From Streptomyces zagrosensis (GTDB lineage Bacteria; Actinomycetota; Actinomycetes; Streptomycetales; Streptomycetaceae): a DNA stretch of 64,000 nt. Both the position numbers and the translations under genes were made by a program. The number at the start of each line of letters is the position of its first letter. Position 1 is the stretch's first letter. The notes beneath the pieces were generated by a model. That model ran no database searches and had not been told where the DNA came from. It saw only the letters and a program-made list of their open reading frames with translations. Below are positions 1 through 8,671 of this stretch, piece by piece. The stretch is from positions 620,001 to 684,000 of the forward strand of contig NZ_JACHJL010000001.1 in the NCBI RefSeq assembly GCF_014203645.1, written 5' to 3'.

Positions 1-6
1 GGTGGC

Positions 7-768
7 TCAGGCGTCGAAGTCGTACTCCAGAATGTACGAACTGGCGTCCAGCACCATCTCGTTGACCTCCACGGCCCGGTCATCGGCGGTGAAGGCGGTG
101 CGGCAGATGAGCACGACGGGCGTGCCGCTGGAGAGCTGGAGCCGCTGCGTCTCGGCCGCCGTGGGCATCCGGCAGCGGATCTCCTCGCGGAAGTGGGCGG
201 GCGCGTGCCCGAGTTCGGCGAGTCGGGCGTAGATGCCGCCGGGGCCGCTGTCCTGCTCGGCGATGGCCGTACCGGCGACCAGGGAGGCCGGGAGGTAGGA
301 GGCGGAGAGCAGGACGGGTTTGTCGTCGAGTACGAAGCGGCGCGTGCGGACACACACTGGTTCTTCTGGCCGGAGCCCGAGCGTAGCCGCCACGTTTTCA
401 GGGGCCTGCCCCTCGCGTACCGAGGCGTCATCCACGATCAGTTCCCGCCCTGCGTCCAGGTCGGCCGTCCAAACGGACTGACCCGCCGCCCACCGTTCCC
501 GGGCCACGCGCTGGATGCCGTGCCGGCGGATGGGGCGGAAGGTGCGTACGAAAACCCCAGCGCCTTTGCGGGCCTCGGCAATCCCCTCGCTCCGCAGCAC
601 GCCGAGCGCTTGCCGTGCCGTCATTCGGGCGACCTGGTGCGTGGCCATCAGCTCGTTCTCGCCGGGGAGCCGGTCGCCCGGACCGTACTCACCCGTGGCA
701 ATCGCCGCCTTGAGCGTCTCGGCGATGCGCTGGTACTTGAGCTGTCCGTCGCCTCGGCTTGCTGTCAA
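7..768 (-). CDS. GntR-family transcriptional regulator (HutC/UTRA type)
   Basis: 253-residue one-component repressor. The N-terminal winged helix (about residues 10-75, with KYQRIAETLKAAI, GDRLPGENELM and TARQALGVLRSEG) is the GntR signature. The C-terminal half (about 95-250) has the UTRA ligand-domain pattern, including RTRRFVLDDKPVLLSASYLP. The start is TTG, 7 nt downstream of a GGAGGA ribosome site. Three identical TCTCTAGAGA palindromes lie between this gene and the divergent HATPase gene and are its likely operators, so autoregulation is probable. The effector is unknown. Family assignment is firm; the role is not. Confidence 0.92.
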   Translation of the reverse strand: MTASRGDGQLKYQRIAETLKAAIATGEYGPGDRLPGENELMATHQVARMTARQALGVLRSEGIAEARKGAGVFVRTFRPIRRHGIQRVARERWAAGQSVWTADLDAGRELIVDDASVREGQAPENVAATLGLRPEEPVCVRTRRFVLDDKPVLLSASYLPASLVAGTAIAEQDSGPGGIYARLAELGHAPAHFREEIRCRMPTAAETQRLQLSSGTPVVLICRTAFTADDRAVEVNEMVLDASSYILEYDFDA

Positions 769-784
769 CGCTCGTCCTCCATCC

Positions 785-794
785 TCTCTAGAGA
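785..794. promoter_or_regulatory. GntR operator box 1 (TCTCTAGAGA)
   Basis: Perfect 10-bp palindrome 17 bp upstream of the GntR start codon. It is identical to two further boxes in the same divergent intergenic region. Assignment to the adjacent GntR protein is inferred from position and repetition. Confidence 0.7.
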
Positions 795-843
795 CACCCT
801 AGGTCGCGTCGCGCTGGCGTGAGCGGCGGGGGTGATAGGCCGG

Positions 844-859
844 TTGACATCTCTAGAGA
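844..859 (+). promoter_or_regulatory. TTGACA -35-like element abutting GntR operator box 2
   Basis: TTGACA at 844-849 is followed directly by the second TCTCTAGAGA palindrome at 850-859. A repressor bound there would cover the spacer of a promoter reading towards the HATPase gene. No convincing -10 box was found. Confidence 0.6.
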
Positions 860-888
860 AGTTTGGGTTTCATTGGGGCGTCTGAATC

Positions 889-898
889 TCTCTAGAGA
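889..898. promoter_or_regulatory. GntR operator box 3 (TCTCTAGAGA)
   Basis: Third identical palindrome, 39 bp after box 2 and 22 bp before the ATG of the HATPase gene. It would lie in or next to that gene's 5' leader. Confidence 0.7.
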
Positions 899-920
899 AG
901 TCTCTTGCGGAGGTGGCTCG

Positions 921-1372
921 ATGGCGCCCGAATGGGGAGTACGCGACGACGAATTGGGTCCCCGCTGGGTTGGGGCCATAGTGCTGCGTCCGGAGCCCGA
1001 GTCCGTCGCGCGAGCGCGGCGCTGGTTCCGCAAGATCGTCGCTTACGAGCACCTTGTCTGCGCCGTGGACGACTGTGAGTTGATGCTTTCGGAACTCGTC
1101 ACCAACGCGATCCGGTGCGGGGACGCGGAGGGGGTGTGGCGTGTGCGTGTGGACTGGTATCGAGTGGGGACCACGCTGCGGGTGAAAGTCCGCAATCCAG
1201 GACGCGTCGCCACGTTACGGCCGCGCAGGGCGAAGCCGGACGAGATTGGGGGCGCGGCCTAATGATCGTGGACGCGCTGGCCGACGAGTGGTGGTCGGAG
1301 CCCGACGGATGTGGCGGCATGCTCGTCGTCTTCGACGTCCACAAGGCGTGGGCGCAGCAGGCTACTTCGTGA
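921..1372 (+). pseudogene. Anti-sigma-factor-like HATPase (RsbW/SpoIIAB type), frameshifted
   Basis: Two adjacent reading frames together encode one small ATP-binding regulator of about 150 residues. The first frame (ATG at 921, GGAGG upstream, TAA at 1260-1262) has the N box (ELMLSELVTNAI) and stops after DEIGGAA. The other frame continues at once with GRGLMIVDALADEWW, the glycine box and C-terminus expected in this family. Adding one G to the run at 1248-1252 joins them as DEIGGRGLMIVDAL. The gene is either recently broken, misread by the sequencer, or translated with a frameshift. It has a rare TTA codon (1215-1217), so expression may also depend on the bldA tRNA. Proteins of this type are often paired with regulators in streptomycetes; the target is unknown. 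Confidence 0.85.
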
Positions 1373-1640
1373 GTGCGCTGCGGGTCGGTGCGAGGAGCGG
1401 CGGCGGGGTGCCCAACTGCTGGGTGAGTGGGGGAGGGGCCGGTGTGTGATGGGTGCGCGCTCCGGGTGCCTGCGTCTTCGCACAGAGATCCGGGCTGGCC
1501 GCGGTCCCACGCGCTCCGCGGCGATCGAGGAGTGTCGGCTGCTGGGTGGCTGGCGAGGAGCGGGCGTAGGCTCAGTTCAGCGTTTCCCACTACGGCCCGG
1601 ACATGGTGATCGCGCGGATCGCCGCCCAGGAGACATTTCG

Positions 1641-1994
1641 ATGACCGAGCAGCCCGCTGCCCCCGATGGGCCCCTCATCCCCATGCCGGCACTCACTCTG
1701 TCAGCTCTTCGCGCCGCGGTCGCCCAGATCGCCCCCGCTCAGCTGCCGTCCTTCGCCGAGCATCTCGATCGCGCGGTCGAGCAGGCCGCGGCTCAGAGCA
1801 CCATCGCCCCACTGCGTACCTTCTTGCAGTGGTGGGGCGAGTTCGTCGCCATCCAGCGCTACCCGGCCCGCGCCGCACGGCTACGCGAGCTGGAGAGGGC
1901 GGCCGAAGAGGCGACGGACCGAGAGGTTCTTCGCTCTGCACTCGCCGAGCTGCAACAGATCACCGACCTGGCACACCACGAGATCTCCTCGTGA
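1641..1994 (+). CDS. DUF6247-like small protein, possible antitoxin
   Basis: 117-residue protein with no signal peptide or membrane segment, mostly helical. The central stretch (LPSFAEHLDRAVEQAAAQ, then LQWWGEFVAIQRYP) resembles the DUF6247 family, which in actinomycetes often precedes a RelE/ParE-like toxin gene. AGGAG lies 9 nt upstream of the ATG. The stop codon overlaps the GTG start of the next frame (GTGA), so the two were translationally coupled. That next gene appears truncated here. Family assignment is from memory; antitoxin function is inference. Confidence 0.6.
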   Translation: MTEQPAAPDGPLIPMPALTLSALRAAVAQIAPAQLPSFAEHLDRAVEQAAAQSTIAPLRTFLQWWGEFVAIQRYPARAARLRELERAAEEATDREVLRSALAELQQITDLAHHEISS

Positions 1995-2338
1995 GCGGCG
2001 GCTGGACCTGGAGCTACGACCCGGACGCCGAGCACGTCGTGGGTGGCCTGCCCGCAGAGGTCGTGACCGAGGTAGAGCGCCTGGCTGCGCAGTTGACCGT
2101 CCTGGGCCGTGATGCCGCCGATGTCGGCCGCGCACCTGTGAGCAGCACGGGGGCCACGCGTCCCCGGACGCCGGCCCGGGCGCCCGGGCCGGCCCGCCCC
2201 TGTACCAGCTCGCGCCCGACGCTGTCGGGAGCTAGCCGCGGCCCCCGAGGTCACAACCCCAGGCTTGCCTCGCGGGCCCGGGTTACCGCCTCCTTGTCGC
2301 CCGTTACCTCCACGCGTGCCGCGTCCTGGCGGCCGTAA
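1991..2338 (+). pseudogene. Decayed RelE/ParE-like toxin gene
   Basis: It starts with GTG, overlapping the stop of the DUF6247-like gene. The first 43 residues (GWTWSYDPDAEHVVGGLP, then EVERLAAQL) resemble the N-terminal half of small RelE-like toxins that accompany DUF6247 proteins. After about residue 45 the reading frame turns into proline, arginine and threonine-rich low-complexity sequence and runs antisense into the next gene. The usual beta-strand C-terminus is not visible in any frame. A 3' truncation by the join to the neighbouring core gene is the simplest reading. Confidence 0.45.
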
Positions 2339-2883
2339 AGGAAGAGCAGTACCTCCGCGGGGTCGCCGGTGACCGTGACGACCGGGGTGCCCTTGCGGGC
2401 TACCGCCGTGCGACCATCCGGGATGCGTACGACCAGGCCCACCGGGCTCTTGCGGGCCAGTGCGCGGGCCACGCGTTCGACGCGGCTCCACAGGGTGCTG
2501 GAGAAGACCGGGTCCAGCTCGCGCGGGGTCCAGTCGGGCTGGGCGCGGCGGACGTCCTCGGCGTGTACGTAGAACTCGACGATGTTGGCGGCCTCATCGA
2601 CCTGCTTCAGGGCGAAGGGCGAGAACCGGGGCGGGCCCGTACGGATGAGCTGGATCAGCTCCTCGTACGGCTTCGCCGCGAACTCGCCCTGCACCCGCGC
2701 CAGCCGGGCCGCCAGCGGCTTGATCAGGAGGCCGGCGGCGGCGTCACTGCGGCGCTCACGCACCACCACATGGGCCGCCAGGTCGCGGGTGGTCCAGTCG
2801 CCGCACAGGGTCGGAGCCTGGGGCCCGGCACCCTCCAACAGGTCGGCGAGCACCAGCCGTTCGCGCTTCGCGTACGTAGACAT
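2251..2883 (-). CDS. TIGR03085 family metal-binding protein (DinB/maleylpyruvate isomerase-like)
   Basis: 210 residues beginning STYAKRERLVLADLLEGAG, followed by LCGDWTTRDLAAHVVVRERR. This is the helical-bundle start of the mycothiol-dependent maleylpyruvate isomerase/DinB superfamily. The histidine in DLAAHVV and the later FYVHAEDVRRAQ fit the usual metal ligands. The C-terminal third (about 150-205) is a small alpha/beta SCP-like part. It is probably cytoplasmic with an unknown thiol-dependent reaction. It follows the proline-rich membrane protein gene in the same direction, 196 bp apart. Confidence 0.8.
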   Translation of the reverse strand: MSTYAKRERLVLADLLEGAGPQAPTLCGDWTTRDLAAHVVVRERRSDAAAGLLIKPLAARLARVQGEFAAKPYEELIQLIRTGPPRFSPFALKQVDEAANIVEFYVHAEDVRRAQPDWTPRELDPVFSSTLWSRVERVARALARKSPVGLVVRIPDGRTAVARKGTPVVTVTGDPAEVLLFLYGRQDAARVEVTGDKEAVTRAREASLGL

Positions 2884-3079
2884 GTCGCCACCCTACGGCC
2901 AGCGAAGCCGCCCGGACACGGTTGACACGGCTGGCACAGCCGGCGCGGCGGCGGGTGCAGCCGCGCCGCGCACCCGCGCGGCGCGGCCGTGCCACCCGCG
3001 AGTCGTCCCGGCGGGTGGGGCCCGGAGCCAGCGGCGGCTGGTCGAGGGCCGGCTGGTCGATGGATCGGCGGCCGGGCTG

Positions 3080-3946
3080 CTACTTCGACGGCAGCTTCTC
3101 CGTCAACTTCGCGCCGCCCGGGGAAGCGCTGAGCGTCAACGAGCAGGAGACCTGGTCCATACCGCGAATGCTGTAGGTGGACTGCGAGGGGTAGAGCGCG
3201 TAGTAGAAGTACGTCTTGCCCGCCGGGATCTTCTGCAACCGGGCCTTCGCGGCCGGCTCACACAGCGACAGAGCCTTGGTCTGAATCTCCTTCTCGGTGC
3301 TGAAGGTGCCCGTCAGCGTCGCATTGGAGATCACCTCGCCGTCGTGCGCGCTGGTGCACGCCCGCTTTTCGACCTGCCTCACGCTGGGGTCGAGGCCCGG
3401 GTGGTCGAAGCAGGTGCCCGGGCTGAGCACGACGTAGGGCACCAGGTCGGTGGGCGCGGCGGACGGAGTGCTGGACGGACCGCTGCTGGGCGTCTGGCTG
3501 CCACCCCCGACCGGGGCTCCCTGGCCCGGGGACTCCGACGCGGACGGCAGATCGAGGGACGGCACACCTGTCGGCACCTTCGGCACGGACGAGATCGGGG
3601 CGTCGCGAGGCTTCTCCTTGGCCGCCTTGTCGTCGCCGTCATCCCCGGTCGCGGCGACCACGACGCCCGCGAGTACGGCGATCGCCACTACGGAGCCCAC
3701 GACGATGGCCGCGATCTTCCCGTTGTTACGGCGGGGCGGCGGCGGAGGCGGCGGGTACGCCCCGAAGCCACCGGGCTGCATGGGCGGCCCACCCGGCTGC
3801 ATGTACGGCCCGCCCGGCGGTATGGGCGGTCCGCCCGCAGGCGGCCCTCCGGGCTGTGCGGGCGGCCCGAAACCTTGCTGCGGCGGGCCGAAGCCGCCGT
3901 AGTTTCCCGGCTGGTGAGGGTCGTTCGGCGGCGGCGGATATGTCAT
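3080..3946 (-). CDS. Proline-rich single-pass membrane protein with septum-formation-like outer domain
   Basis: About 288 residues from MTYPPPPN. The N-terminal 75 residues are a cytoplasmic Pro/Gly/Gln-rich tail with PGGPPMQPGG-type repeats. One membrane helix follows (KIAAIVVGSVVAIAVLAGVVVAA). After that comes a Ser/Pro/Gly linker, and then a roughly 130-residue outer domain with four cysteines (GTCFDHP, KRACTSAHDGEV, SLCEPA, VSCSLTL). That domain resembles the septum-formation family found in many actinobacterial membrane proteins. An ATG six codons earlier is possible but lacks homology-like sequence. Function is not established. Confidence 0.75.
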   Translation of the reverse strand: MTYPPPPNDPHQPGNYGGFGPPQQGFGPPAQPGGPPAGGPPIPPGGPYMQPGGPPMQPGGFGAYPPPPPPPRRNNGKIAAIVVGSVVAIAVLAGVVVAATGDDGDDKAAKEKPRDAPISSVPKVPTGVPSLDLPSASESPGQGAPVGGGSQTPSSGPSSTPSAAPTDLVPYVVLSPGTCFDHPGLDPSVRQVEKRACTSAHDGEVISNATLTGTFSTEKEIQTKALSLCEPAAKARLQKIPAGKTYFYYALYPSQSTYSIRGMDQVSCSLTLSASPGGAKLTEKLPSK

Positions 3947-4216
3947 ATCAGCAGCATGCCGCATGGTCCGGGTCTCGCCACCACCGGGCTGCTTCCTGGT
4001 ACGGGGTCGGGACGCGATGGGTACGGGGCGGGCACATGGCGGTCACGCGGTGGGTACGCGGCGGATGCGGCGGATGCGGTGGGTACGCGGTGGGTACGGA
4101 AGGGGGATGAGCACGGAGCGCTGGGCTGACGGCTGTGGGCTACGCGTGACGAATGGTGCCGCAGTGGCGATGTACGGACTGAAGGAAAGGCGCCCGCCGA
4201 GGCATCTCCCGCTGGG

Positions 4217-4222
4217 CATAAT
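4217..4222 (+). promoter_or_regulatory. -10 element of a probable leaderless hisI promoter (CATAAT)
   Basis: CATAAT ends 6 nt before the hisI ATG and no ribosome site is visible between them. Streptomyces leaderless transcripts typically have a TANNNT-like -10 box at this distance. No -35 match is obvious. Confidence 0.45.
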
Positions 4223-4228
4223 GGGCCC

Positions 4229-4675
4229 ATGTCCCGTCTCGACCCCACCCCTGGCGCCCCGGCAGCGACCCCGGCCACGGCAGCGAGCGCCTCGTATGAT
4301 GCCGCGGACGCCGTCCCGGCCGGCCCCACCAGCGGACTTGACCCCGCCATCGCGGATCGTCTCAAGCGCAGCGCCGATGGCCTCGTGCCCGCCATCGCCC
4401 AGCAACACGACACCGGCGAGGTGTTGATGCTCGGCTGGATGGACGATGAGGCCCTCCACCGCACCCTGACCACCGGGCGCTGCACGTACTGGAGCCGCAG
4501 CCGGCGGGCGTACTGGGTCAAGGGCGACACCTCCGGACATGTACAGCACGTCAAGTCCGTGGCCCTGGACTGCGATGCCGACACCTTGCTGGTCAAGGTG
4601 GACCAGGTCGGCGCGGCTTGCCACACCGGCGACCGCACCTGTTTCGACGCGGGCACGCTGCCACTGGGGCAGTAG
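4229..4675 (+). CDS. hisI: Phosphoribosyl-AMP cyclohydrolase
   Basis: Opens the purine ring of phosphoribosyl-AMP, the third step of histidine synthesis. It has 148 residues. The core (about 35-145) contains [39 protein letters not shown], and [10 protein letters not shown] with [11 protein letters not shown], which supply the zinc cysteines and the magnesium-binding aspartates. The first 35 residues are an Ala/Pro/Thr-rich extension beyond the usual core. The gene is monofunctional with no HisE domain. It lies directly upstream of trpE, the usual streptomycete order. Confidence 0.97.
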   Translation: MSRLDPTPGAPAATPATAASASYDAADAVPAGPTSGLDPAIADRLKRSADGLVPAIAQQHDTGEVLMLGWMDDEALHRTLTTGRCTYWSRSRRAYWVKGDTSGHVQHVKSVALDCDADTLLVKVDQVGAACHTGDRTCFDAGTLPLGQ

Positions 4676-4936
4676 GCTCCGCTGCCATGACGACCACCGG
4701 TGCCGTCGAGCGCGGACACCGACCATGATGGGGTCACCGGTCGGGACCGGGTGCCCCGGGACGATGAGTGCGAGCGGATTCCCGGCTCCGGCCGGGGCAC
4801 TGGGCACGGCTTGGTTCCCGGATCTCCCGGGCTCCGGCCACGCTCGGCGCCCCGACCGCCCCCGGAACTTCGAAGACCAGGCCCCCGGGGCCACCAGGAC
4901 GCAGGCGATGCGCACGACACGACGGGCGATGCGGGT
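4676..4936 (+). other. hisI-trpE intergenic region without a Trp leader peptide
   Basis: 261 bp. A 13-codon ORF (ATG at 4687, TGA at 4726-4728) is present, but it contains no tryptophan codon. No run of TGG codons and no attenuator-like pair of hairpins is visible, although trpE of several streptomycetes is preceded by a Trp-rich leader. The trpE promoter was not located. Confidence 0.5.
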
Positions 4937-6619
4937 ATGACGGACGCGACGGGCACCATGGACCGCGAGACCTTCCGGAAGCTGGCGGCAGACCGCCGCG
5001 TCATCCCCGTCAGCCGCAGGCTGCTCGCGGATGGGGACACACCGGTCGGCCTGTACCGCAAGCTGGCGGGTTCCCCCGCCGACAGCCCAAACAGTCCAGC
5101 CAGCGCTGTGCGCCGCTACGGTGCCGCTGGCCAAGACGGTGCCGCGCGCCAAGGCAGCGCCACCGGCCACGACGAGACCTCGGGCCAGGGTGAGAGCGGC
5201 GGGCCGCACTGGGTCGGGCGGCCGGGCACCTTCCTCCTCGAATCGGCGGAGAACGGCCGTTCCTGGTCCCGTTACTCCTTCATCGGCGTGCGCAGCGCCG
5301 CCACCCTCACCGAGCGCGACGGCCGCACCCACTGGCTCGGCACCCCGCCGGTCGGCGTGCCGACGGACGGCGATCCGCTGGAGACGCTGCGCGCCACCGT
5401 CGAGGCCCTGCACACTCCCCGCGACCTAGGTGGCCTCATCCAGTTGCCGCCGTTCACCGGCGGCATGGTCGGCTACCTCGGCTACGACATCGTGCGCCGG
5501 CTGGAGAAGATCGGCGACAGCGGCCGGGACGATCTGCAGCTGCCCGAACTGACGATGTTGCTCACCTCGGACCTCGCCGTGCTCGACCACTGGGACGGCA
5601 CGGTGCTGTTGATCGCCAACGCGATCAACCACAACGACCTCGACACTGGCATCGACGAGGCGTACGACGACGCCGTCGCCCGGCTCGACGCGATGACCGC
5701 CGACCTCGCCCGACCCATGCCCACCAGCCCCGCCGTGCTGCCGCCCGCCGAACTACCCGAGTTCACCGCGCTGTGGGGCGGCGAGGCGTACATGGACGTC
5801 GTACGGGACATCAAGGAGCGCATCCACGCGGGCGAGGCGTTCCAGGTCGTGCCCTCGCAGCGGTTCGAGACGCCCTGCGAGGCCAGTGCCCTGGACGTGT
5901 ACCGGGTCCTGCGGGCCACCAACCCGAGCCCCTACATGTACCTGTTCCGCTTCCCGGGCGCCGATGGCACCGCCACCGGCGCCTTCGACGTGGTCGGCTC
6001 CAGCCCGGAGGCACTGGTCAAGGTCGAGGACGGGTACGCCATGCTGCACCCGATCGCCGGGACCCGGCCGCGCGGCGCCACCCCGCAGGAGGATGCCGCC
6101 CTCGCGGATGAACTCCTGGCCGACCCCAAGGAGCGGGCCGAGCATCTGATGCTCGTTGACCTGGGGCGCAACGACCTCGGCCGGGTGTGCGAGCCGGGCA
6201 GCGTGGAGGTCGTGGACTTCATGTCCGTCGAGCGCTACAGCCACGTCATGCACATCGTCTCCACGGTCACCGGCAACCTCGCGCCCGGACGTACCGCCTT
6301 CGACGTACTCACCGCCTGCTTCCCGGCCGGCACGCTCTCCGGCGCGCCCAAGCCGCGCGCCATGCAGATCATCGAGGAGCTGGAGCCCACCCGGCGCGGT
6401 CTGTACGGCGGCTGCGTCGGTTACCTCGACTTCGCAGGCGACTCGGACACGGCGATCGCGATCCGCACCGCCCTGCTCCGGGACGGAACGGCCTACGTGC
6501 AGGCGGGCGCGGGCGTCGTCGCCGACTCGGACCCGGCTGCGGAGAACACCGAATGCCGCAACAAGGCGGCGGCGGTACTGCGGGCCGTCGCCACGGCCAA
6601 CCGACTCCAGCGGGGATAG
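4937..6619 (+). CDS. trpE: Anthranilate synthase component I
   Basis: Makes anthranilate from chorismate, the first committed step to tryptophan. The N-terminal domain has FLLESAE at 99-105, the tryptophan feedback-binding motif. The chorismate-binding domain has [37 protein letters not shown] and [15 protein letters not shown]. The length of 560 residues is about 50 more than usual, because residues 45-94 are a Ser/Gly/Gln-rich insert between RKLAG and RPGTFL. An alternative ATG is at 4958 ([10 protein letters not shown]). No trpG is adjacent, so the glutaminase subunit must be encoded elsewhere. Confidence 0.96.
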   Translation: MTDATGTMDRETFRKLAADRRVIPVSRRLLADGDTPVGLYRKLAGSPADSPNSPASAVRRYGAAGQDGAARQGSATGHDETSGQGESGGPHWVGRPGTFLLESAENGRSWSRYSFIGVRSAATLTERDGRTHWLGTPPVGVPTDGDPLETLRATVEALHTPRDLGGLIQLPPFTGGMVGYLGYDIVRRLEKIGDSGRDDLQLPELTMLLTSDLAVLDHWDGTVLLIANAINHNDLDTGIDEAYDDAVARLDAMTADLARPMPTSPAVLPPAELPEFTALWGGEAYMDVVRDIKERIHAGEAFQVVPSQRFETPCEASALDVYRVLRATNPSPYMYLFRFPGADGTATGAFDVVGSSPEALVKVEDGYAMLHPIAGTRPRGATPQEDAALADELLADPKERAEHLMLVDLGRNDLGRVCEPGSVEVVDFMSVERYSHVMHIVSTVTGNLAPGRTAFDVLTACFPAGTLSGAPKPRAMQIIEELEPTRRGLYGGCVGYLDFAGDSDTAIAIRTALLRDGTAYVQAGAGVVADSDPAAENTECRNKAAAVLRAVATANRLQRG

Positions 6620-6772
6620 CCCTCGGCAAGGTCATGTGGTGTGGGGCGGGCGGGTCGGGTCTCGCGTACGGGGAAGAGCCGGCCTTCTCGCTGCTGGCAG
6701 GGGCCGCTCTTGGTGGGCCTGTGCTGCGGGCAGGGGCCCCGCGCAACCTGCCGCACCATCGGGTGAGGGATA

Positions 6773-7465
6773 GTGGTAGGCGTGAGTACAGCCGCTGTTC
6801 CCCAGCCCCGTAACCAAGCCGAGGCCGCCGCACGCGCCAAAAGCGGCAGCGCGGCGGGCAAGCGCACCAAGCTCAGCCTTGCCGCCGCGCTGCTGTTCGC
6901 CGCGCTCGGCGCGGCCCTCGTTCTGCTCGCCTCGGGCCGCACCTGGGCCGAGGGCAACGCGGTCTTCGCCCAAGGAGACCTGCGGCGCGCGGTCGATGGC
7001 CAGGACATCACCGGTCTGCCCGGGGCGCTGGCCATCGTCGGCCTTGCCGCACTGATCGCGGTGTTCGCCGCGCGTGGCCTTGGCCGGTACGCGGTCGCCG
7101 GCGTCCTCGCCCTGTGCGGGGCCGGCATCGCCGTTGGCTCGCTGCTCGCGCTGGACGACACCTCCGCCCTGGAGGCCAAGGCCGCCGAGACCACAGGCAT
7201 CGCCGACACCGCCATCCACGGCGTCAGCCACACCCCCTGGCCCTGGGTGGCGTTCACCGGCGGCGTGCTGATCTTCCTCGCCGGGGTGCTGGCGCTGGGC
7301 TACGGCCGGGCCTGGCCCGCCATGTCGGGGCGGTACGAGCGCGCCGGTGGCGACACGGACCGGCCCCGCCCGCGCCGCTCCCGCCCGGCGCCCGACCCCG
7401 ATCGGCCCGAGGAGCTGTGGAAGGCCCTGGACCGAGGCGAGGACCCGACCGGCCGCGTGGGCTGA
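6773..7465 (+). CDS. Trp-region conserved membrane protein (TIGR02234 family)
   Basis: 230 residues with four predicted membrane helices near LSLAAALLFAALGAALVLL, GALAIVGLAALIAVFAARG, VAGVLALCGAGIAVGSLLAL and WVAFTGGVLIFLAGVLALG. A charged Arg/Pro/Asp-rich cytoplasmic tail follows (from about 185). The family sits beside trp genes in actinobacteria and has no established function. GTG starts are possible at 6773 and 6782; GAGG at 6765-6768 is nearer to ideal spacing for the second. Confidence 0.85.
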   Translation: MVGVSTAAVPQPRNQAEAAARAKSGSAAGKRTKLSLAAALLFAALGAALVLLASGRTWAEGNAVFAQGDLRRAVDGQDITGLPGALAIVGLAALIAVFAARGLGRYAVAGVLALCGAGIAVGSLLALDDTSALEAKAAETTGIADTAIHGVSHTPWPWVAFTGGVLIFLAGVLALGYGRAWPAMSGRYERAGGDTDRPRPRRSRPAPDPDRPEELWKALDRGEDPTGRVG

Positions 7466-7741
7466 GCCGGGGGCTGAACGCTCACCCCCGCCCGCGCACG
7501 CTTACCCTGGCGCGCCCGCCCCGAGCCGCCCGCCCCGAGCCGCCCGCCCCGAAAGCCACTGCCGGCCCGTGGGCCTCCCACTCGGCCCACCCCAGGCTGA
7601 TCTCACCTCAGCACGTCAGGGACAATGGTCCAACGCAGCCCCATGCCCCGAATCTGAGGGCAACTCCCCGCGAACTGCGCCCAGCCGGTGTCCGGCCGTC
7701 TGGCGTGGTGGGGGGAGCGACACAGCGAACGAGGAGAACTC

Positions 7742-7972
7742 ATGTCGGGTACCAGTCACGGACACACCCCGGCCGCCTGGACCGGCGTCATCATCGCCTT
7801 CATCGGCTTCTGCATTTCCGGTGCGTTCACCGTGCTGGCCAACCCGGTGGGCTTCTGGGCGGGGCTCGGTGTGGTGGTGGTCGGCGGCGTCGTGGGCATG
7901 GCCATGCGCGCGGCCGGAATGGGCCAGCCCAAGCGGCGACCGCACGTGGTGCAGCACAGCCCGCAGCCGTAA
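7742..7972 (+). CDS. HGxxPAAW family small membrane protein
   Basis: 76 residues starting MSGTSHGHTPAAWTGV, which carries the HGxxPAAW signature itself. Two membrane helices follow (VIIAFIGFCISGAFTVLA and FWAGLGVVVVGGVVGMAMR), and the tail is basic. GAGGAG lies at 7731-7736. Family members sit in this position in the streptomycete trp region. The cluster order suggests co-transcription with trpC, but the function is unknown. Confidence 0.88.
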   Translation: MSGTSHGHTPAAWTGVIIAFIGFCISGAFTVLANPVGFWAGLGVVVVGGVVGMAMRAAGMGQPKRRPHVVQHSPQP

Positions 7973-8197
7973 CCGACGCCCGTAGTCGGCCGGGCCTGGG
8001 GGCCCCACCCCCGGGCCCCCGCCCCCTGCCCCCACCCCCGGGCGCCCCCCGTGCGACTTCCCTCTCGTACGCCCTGCACGGCCCCCCGGGTGTCGGCGGT
8101 TCCGTACGGGCCTCCGCCCCCGTCACTCGCCGCCCGGAACGGCCCCTGCCGCGCCCCCTGAGCTGCGCGCGGGCCCGATCGGGCGGACACTCGAACC

Positions 8198-8671
8198 GTG
8201 TCCGACCAGCTCCGGCCCAGCCACTCCCGCGTCGTCTCACTCCCGCGCCGCCTGGCAGCCCCGATCGGTGTACTCGTAGGCGCCGTGGCCGCCTTCGCGA
8301 GTGTGGCCGCTGTCGATCCCCACGAGCCGGGGCACTACCCCGCCTGCCCGATGCTCCAACACACCGGTCTGCTCTGCCCCGGCTGCGGCGGGCTGCGCGG
8401 CGCGTACTGCCTGGCCCACGGCGACCTTGCCGCGGCGCTGGGCGCCAATGCGCTGGCGGTCGCCGGGTACGTCGCCTGCGCCGTCGCGTGGACGGTTTGG
8501 TGCGCCCGGTGCGCACGCCTGCCACATCTCGCACGCACTGCGCGCCCGGCGTTTGCCACGCGCCCCGTACGCCCTCAGCGGATGCGTCGCGCCTGGTGGT
8601 CCCTGGGCCTGTTGGTGCTGATGTTCACACTCGTCCGCAACCTGCCATACGGGACTGCGCTGGCCCCTTGA
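8198..8671 (+). CDS. DUF2752 membrane protein
   Basis: 157 residues from a GTG start. The DUF2752 hallmark ACPMLQHTGLLCPGCGGLRG is at about residues 48-67, with the paired cysteines of CPGCGG. Three to four hydrophobic helices are visible (IGVLVGAVAAFASVAA, ANALAVAGYVACAVAW, SLGLLVLMFTLVRNL). A roughly 30-residue Arg/Pro-rich loop around 112-140 is longer than in most relatives. It is a conserved neighbour of trpC in streptomycetes. Biochemical role is unknown. Confidence 0.86.
   Translation: MSDQLRPSHSRVVSLPRRLAAPIGVLVGAVAAFASVAAVDPHEPGHYPACPMLQHTGLLCPGCGGLRGAYCLAHGDLAAALGANALAVAGYVACAVAWTVWCARCARLPHLARTARPAFATRPVRPQRMRRAWWSLGLLVLMFTLVRNLPYGTALAP

Noticed and set aside
4687..4728. Small ORF before trpE as a trp leader peptide
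   Set aside because: It has no Trp codon and no attenuator structure follows.
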